Below, piece after piece: positions 60,939 through 64,000 of a DNA stretch of 64,000 nucleotides. How positions within the stretch are numbered: the stretch's first letter is position 1; every line of letters begins with the position of its first letter. Source of the stretch: Cuneatibacter sp. NSJ-177 (GTDB lineage Bacteria; Bacillota; Clostridia; Lachnospirales; Lachnospiraceae); the NCBI RefSeq assembly GCF_022867805.1, contig NZ_JALIFO010000013.1, forward strand, positions 90,908 through 154,907, written 5' to 3'. The notes below the pieces were generated by a model. The model had not been told where the DNA came from. It searched no databases and worked only from the letters and a program-made list of their open reading frames with translations. The position numbers and the translations under genes were made by a program.

Positions 60939-60955
60939 TCCCGCGGAACGCGGGA
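60939..60955 (-). terminator. intrinsic terminator of the LysR gene
   Basis: TCCCGCG (60939-60945) and CGCGGGA (60949-60955) form a perfect stem around GAA. On the minus strand it is followed by A and a run of twelve or more T. It lies between this LysR gene and the MBL-TRAP promoter. Confidence 0.85.
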
Positions 60956-60996
60956 GGAAAAGCAAAAATAGAACGCAAGAAAGAGAGAAGCAGGCC

Positions 60997-61938
60997 TTAG
61001 TTACCGGCATACTCCTCAATCTCATAATAGTCCAGTACAAATTCAAAGAAATCCCGCGCCGCCTCGGTCATCATGGATTTTCCCGGCCGCAGCAGGTACA
61101 GCCAGCGTTCGCTGCCATCATTTTTCAGGGAAAAATGGCGCAGTCCGGAAACCAGGCCCTCCGCATCCTCCAGGCAGGCTTCCGGAATCAAAGCCACTCC
61201 GCGCCCCTGGCCTACCATTTTCATTTTAATCACAAAATCGTCGGTTCTGGCATAAGTCCTCGGAAGAAAACCCGCCGCCTGGCAAAATTCATCGGTCACA
61301 TCATTAAAAAAATTATCCTTTTGCGTCATGGTAATAAAAAAAGCATTTTTCAGTTCCGCCAGATCAATGCTTTCCCCGCACTGCTGCCAATTTAACGGCT
61401 GATACAAGTCAGAAGACACCAGGCAATATTTTTCCTGAAACAAGGGCTGGGGCACCCAAAACTGATTCCGCTTCTGCAAAAAATACGGATCCTGAGAGGA
61501 CCGCAGGATAAAATCCGGAAGATCCTGTCCCTCCTGCCCGCGGGAGCTTTGCCACTGGCTGATGGAAAAAGTTGTATAGGGATTCAGCTCCGAATAGGCG
61601 CTGACGCAGGGAATGATAATGGGCGCATAGGCAAAACAATGGATGCTGATGTAACCGTTGGACTCATAGCACATGCTCTTTGCCGACATCTGCCCCATGG
61701 ACAGCAGCTTCATGGCCTGTTCGGCATACTGGACAAAAGCTTTTCCGTTCTTATTCAGCTTAATCCGGCGCCCGACCCGGTCAAAAAGCTTTACCCCCAG
61801 CTCTGTCTCCAGGGTGGAAATACTTTTGCTTAACGCCGGCTGCGATATATTCAATACATCCGCTGTAAGCGCCACATGCTCGTGCCTTGCCAGTTCCAGA
61901 AAATATTCAATGTGATGAAGATCCATGTCTAACGCCAC
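60997..61938 (-). CDS. LysR-family regulator of the MBL-TRAP operon
   Basis: A 313-residue LysR regulator with ALTADVLNISQPALSKSISTLETELGVKLFDRVGRRIKLN in the DNA-binding domain (residues 22-61, cited in part) and an effector domain to about 300. The GTG at 61938 or ATG at 61926 could be the start. AGGAGGAGG fits the GTG at tight spacing or the ATG at wide spacing. It has its own promoter and terminator upstream of the MBL-TRAP genes and is the likely activator of them. A 20-base hairpin with an 8-bp G/C stem precedes the coding region. Confidence 0.92.
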   Translation of the reverse strand: MALDMDLHHIEYFLELARHEHVALTADVLNISQPALSKSISTLETELGVKLFDRVGRRIKLNKNGKAFVQYAEQAMKLLSMGQMSAKSMCYESNGYISIHCFAYAPIIIPCVSAYSELNPYTTFSISQWQSSRGQEGQDLPDFILRSSQDPYFLQKRNQFWVPQPLFQEKYCLVSSDLYQPLNWQQCGESIDLAELKNAFFITMTQKDNFFNDVTDEFCQAAGFLPRTYARTDDFVIKMKMVGQGRGVALIPEACLEDAEGLVSGLRHFSLKNDGSERWLYLLRPGKSMMTEAARDFFEFVLDYYEIEEYAGN

Positions 61939-61956
61939 ACCTCCTCCTGATGTGCT

Positions 61957-61990
61957 GCGGCCGCAGTCGCGGCCGCTCGTGGATAGTATA
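61957..61990 (-). promoter_or_regulatory. promoter and 5'-terminal hairpin of the LysR gene
   Basis: On the minus strand an extended -10 TGTGCTATACT has TATACT at 61990-61985, giving a start near 61978. Two copies of GCGGCCGC (61976-61969 and 61964-61957) face each other around GACT and can form an 8-bp all-G/C stem with a four-base loop at the very 5' end of the RNA, six bases before the ribosome site. It could stabilise the mRNA or limit translation. Confidence 0.6.
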
Positions 61991-62061
61991 GCACATTTCC
62001 GAGAATTCTTGGTATATATTTGCGTTTTCTATTCCAAAGGAATTTCCTATCAAACAAAAAA

Positions 62062-62091
62062 GTCTCCAGCCATTCATTGACAGCTGGAGAC
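62062..62091 (-). terminator. terminator of the fhs-fchA-folD operon
   Basis: GTCTCCAGC (62062-62070) and GCTGGAGAC (62083-62091) form a perfect 9-bp stem with a twelve-base loop. On the minus strand it is followed by TTTTTTG. Confidence 0.88.
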
Positions 62092-62112
62092 AATCCCCTC
62101 TTTGTTTCGTCT

Positions 62113-62967
62113 TTACTTTCCGCACTTTCTCTTCGCGGCTTCCACCACGTGACCTACCAAAACGGAGGTGGTCACGGTGCCGACGCCGCCGGGAACCGGC
62201 GTGATCGCTCCGACGATCGCTTCCGCGTCCTCATACTTTACGTCGCCGCAGAGCTTGCCCTCATCGTTGACATTGATACCCACATCGATGACCACCTGGC
62301 CCGGCGCAAAATATTCTTTGTCCACCACGCCTGCGCGGCCCGCGGCCACGATCAGGATATCCGCCTCCCGGCAGACCGCCGGCATATCCACAGTCTTCGT
62401 GTGGCAGATGGTCACAGTGGCGTTTTTCTTGATCAGCATCATGGCGGCGGGCTTGCCGACCACCAGGCTGCGGCCGATCACGACCGCTTTCTTTCCTTTG
62501 CAGTCAATCTGGTAATGGTCCAGGATTTCCATGCAGGCCTGAGGCGTGCAGGGCGGAAATCCCTTCTTCTGACCGGTGAAAACGCCGGCCATAGAGCCGT
62601 CGGTGATGCCGTCCACGTCCTTCTCCGGATCCAGAGCCTGGCAGCATGCCTCCTCGTCCAGATGCTTCGGCAGCGGGCGGAACATCAAAACGCCATGGAT
62701 GGAATCATCCTGATTTACTTCGTCGATGGTAGCCATCAGGGTCTCCTGGGTCACATCGGCCGGAAGCAGATACTGCTTGACCTCCACGCCGAGGGTGGCG
62801 CAACGCTTCATGGCGCCCTTCTCATAGGAGATGTCGTCTCCCCTCTCGCCGACCCGGATGATGCCAAGAGCCGGCTGAATGCCTTTCGCCTTCAATGCCT
62901 CCGCATCCGCTTTAATTCTCTCATTTAAGGAAGCGTTTACTTCCTTTCCCAACAATACCTGTGCCAT
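62113..62967 (-). CDS. folD: methylenetetrahydrofolate dehydrogenase FolD, probably without cyclohydrolase activity
   Basis: A 284-residue enzyme of the FolD fold: NAD(P)-dependent oxidation of methylene-THF to methenyl-THF, normally plus its hydrolysis. Dehydrogenase elements are intact (KDVDGITDGSMAG, GRSLVVGKPAAMML, ITPVPGGVGTVTTSVL). But the active-site Lys of the cyclohydrolase (Lys54 in YVGSKRKAC of E. coli) is Ala in YEKGAMKRC, and the Gln98 position is Phe in GVLMFRPLP. The adjacent fchA probably supplies that step. I chose ATG 62967 because AAGGAGG precedes it. The frame is open 42 codons further into the fchA end. Confidence 0.93.
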   Translation of the reverse strand: MAQVLLGKEVNASLNERIKADAEALKAKGIQPALGIIRVGERGDDISYEKGAMKRCATLGVEVKQYLLPADVTQETLMATIDEVNQDDSIHGVLMFRPLPKHLDEEACCQALDPEKDVDGITDGSMAGVFTGQKKGFPPCTPQACMEILDHYQIDCKGKKAVVIGRSLVVGKPAAMMLIKKNATVTICHTKTVDMPAVCREADILIVAAGRAGVVDKEYFAPGQVVIDVGINVNDEGKLCGDVKYEDAEAIVGAITPVPGGVGTVTTSVLVGHVVEAAKRKCGK

Positions 62968-63040
62968 GGGAATCTCCTCCTTTTCGGATCGTCCCCGGCG
63001 CCGCATTATGGCAGCGCCAGGTTTCCGATCCCTTCGCTCT

Positions 63041-63670
63041 CTAATTAAACCGTGCGCGGACGTCCGCGAAGATCGCATCCGCCATCGCCGCATATTTGCT
63101 GATCATCGCTTCCGCCTTCTCGTTAATCTCCGCTGCATAAGCTTTGTCCGTCATGGACTTGGTGTTGATGAACACATTGAGGCTGGCGCCCAGGAGTGCC
63201 GCCCGGCAGCAGGCCACGCCGACGCCGACGTCGCTGATGGCAAGGGCCGATCCCTTTGCCGCAAACTCTTTGTGAAGCTCAATGGCCTCGCAGCATTTCT
63301 CCATGATCAACAGCGGAACGCTGCAGGCGTCCTTCAAGGCAGCTTCCATGATGCGTGCTTTCTCCGCCTTCTGCTCCTCGGTCTCCTTTGGCAGGCCGTA
63401 GGCCTTGGAGAGGGGTTCGAACATCTCGGCGTCTTTCTGCACCAGATCCAGCAGTTCCATCTGCAGAGCATCCGCCTTTGCTTTCAGGGCAATGATGTCG
63501 TCCTGCACATCCGCATATTTCTTTTTGCCAAGGGTCAGGCTGCCGACCATGTTGCCGAGAGCCGTGCCGATGGCGCCGACCAGTGAGGACGCGCCGCCGC
63601 CTCCGGGAACCGGGGCCTTGGAGGCCAAAACCTCTACGAATGCTTCACAACTTCCTTTGGTAAACTCCAT
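63041..63670 (-). CDS. fchA: methenyltetrahydrofolate cyclohydrolase (FchA)
   Basis: A 209-residue all-helical protein of the cyclodeaminase/cyclohydrolase family. The family hallmark APVPGGGGASSLVGAIGTALGNMV lies at residues 24-47 (cited in part). It hydrolyses 5,10-methenyl-THF to 10-formyl-THF. GGAGG precedes ATG 63670, which starts MEFTKGSCE. The in-frame ATG at 63685 sits on the ribosome site. It lies 36 bases after fhs and 73 before folD, so the C1-folate branch is one operon. Confidence 0.93.
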   Translation of the reverse strand: MEFTKGSCEAFVEVLASKAPVPGGGGASSLVGAIGTALGNMVGSLTLGKKKYADVQDDIIALKAKADALQMELLDLVQKDAEMFEPLSKAYGLPKETEEQKAEKARIMEAALKDACSVPLLIMEKCCEAIELHKEFAAKGSALAISDVGVGVACCRAALLGASLNVFINTKSMTDKAYAAEINEKAEAMISKYAAMADAIFADVRARFN

Positions 63671-63706
63671 GGGAATCTCCTCCACTCTTTACAAATTTCA
63701 TTAAAT

Positions 63707-64000
63707 TTAGAACAGACCGCTGATCTTTCCGTTCTCATCCACGTCGATCTTCTCCGCTGCCGGCGCCTTCGGCAGACCAGGCATGGTCATGATATCGCCC
63801 GTCAGCGCTACGATGAATCCGGCTCCCGCCGAAATCTTCAGATTTCTCACCGTCACCGTGAATCCCTTCGGCGCTCCCTTCAACGACGCGTCATCCGAAA
63901 AGCTGTACTGCGTCTTCGCCACGCAGATCGGGCACTTGTCGAAACCAAGCTTCGTCAGCTGCTCCGCCTGCTTCTTCGCATTTGCCGTCAGCTGCACTCC
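63707..64000 (-). CDS. fhs: formate-tetrahydrofolate ligase, C-terminal part (5' end outside window)
   Basis: The last 97 residues of FTHFS, which makes 10-formyl-THF from formate, THF and [28 protein letters not shown] and [51 protein letters not shown] are the highly conserved end of the enzyme (cited in part). The first gene visible of the fhs-fchA-folD operon. The gene continues upstream of the window edge, so no start is annotated. The combination is that of the methyl branch of the Wood-Ljungdahl pathway, or of purine/amino-acid C1 metabolism in non-acetogenic Clostridia. Confidence 0.96.
   Translation of the reverse strand, partial: GVQLTANAKKQAEQLTKLGFDKCPICVAKTQYSFSDDASLKGAPKGFTVTVRNLKISAGAGFIVALTGDIMTMPGLPKAPAAEKIDVDENGKISGLF

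Noticed and set aside
62020..62928. A 302-codon open frame on the plus strand
   Set aside because: Antisense to folD, which has clear motifs, ribosome site and operon context.
62968..63093. A 42-codon N-terminal extension of FolD
   Set aside because: It overlaps the fchA end, is Arg-rich and has no ribosome site, while AAGGAGG directly precedes ATG 62967.

Overview
The window looks like a chromosomal segment of an anaerobic member of the Clostridia, most like Lachnospiraceae. The signs are a moderately high GC content with strong AGGAGG ribosome sites, substrate-binding lipoproteins with long Ala/Thr linkers after the lipobox cysteine, YesM/YesN two-component regulation, a separate fchA beside folD and fhs, and many TctABC and TRAP transporters. 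The family and the link to acetogenesis are inferences. I saw no rRNA, tRNA, CRISPR array, insertion sequence or phage gene.

Layout. 1-4832: rarA (3' end cut off), a nitroreductase, an OmpR-type two-component pair and a LysR regulator. 4993-8421: a LysR-controlled operon with an FAD oxidoreductase, a chorismate-mutase-like protein with a regulatory-type tail, and an SLC13-type anion permease. 8535-20870 (minus): an RbsABC-type sugar ABC importer with two binding lipoproteins, a cyclase-family enzyme, a YesM/YesN pair, an AI-2E-family membrane protein and an old yellow enzyme. 21008-24913: an ABC-F ATPase, an AEC transporter and a membrane dipeptidase.

25026-46960 is the most distinctive part. 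It holds three complete tripartite tricarboxylate transporters (tctABC), an enolase-superfamily dehydratase, two enoyl-CoA hydratases, a family I CoA-transferase, a type I 3-dehydroquinate dehydratase, a Gfo/Idh/MocA oxidoreductase, a PatB-like aminotransferase and four LysR regulators arranged as two mirrored pairs. Five promoters here carry a common TATTRGAC box over the -35 element. The aroD/oxidoreductase intergenic region is symmetric to the base around one palindrome. I read this as a co-regulated catabolic locus for an oxidised carbocyclic (quinate/shikimate-like) or polyhydroxy acid activated as a CoA thioester. That substrate is inference.

47283-56719 is housekeeping and accessory: a BceB-type permease without its ATPase, small flavoproteins, YgiQ, a His-rich CsoR-family repressor, a broken DUF4214 gene that keeps its promoter, a DnaJ-like protein and an esterase. 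56809-61938 is a TRAP transporter with a metallo-beta-lactamase-fold hydrolase and a LysR regulator. 62113-64000 is the folate C1 operon fhs-fchA-folD. Its FolD lacks the cyclohydrolase lysine, so FchA probably supplies that step.
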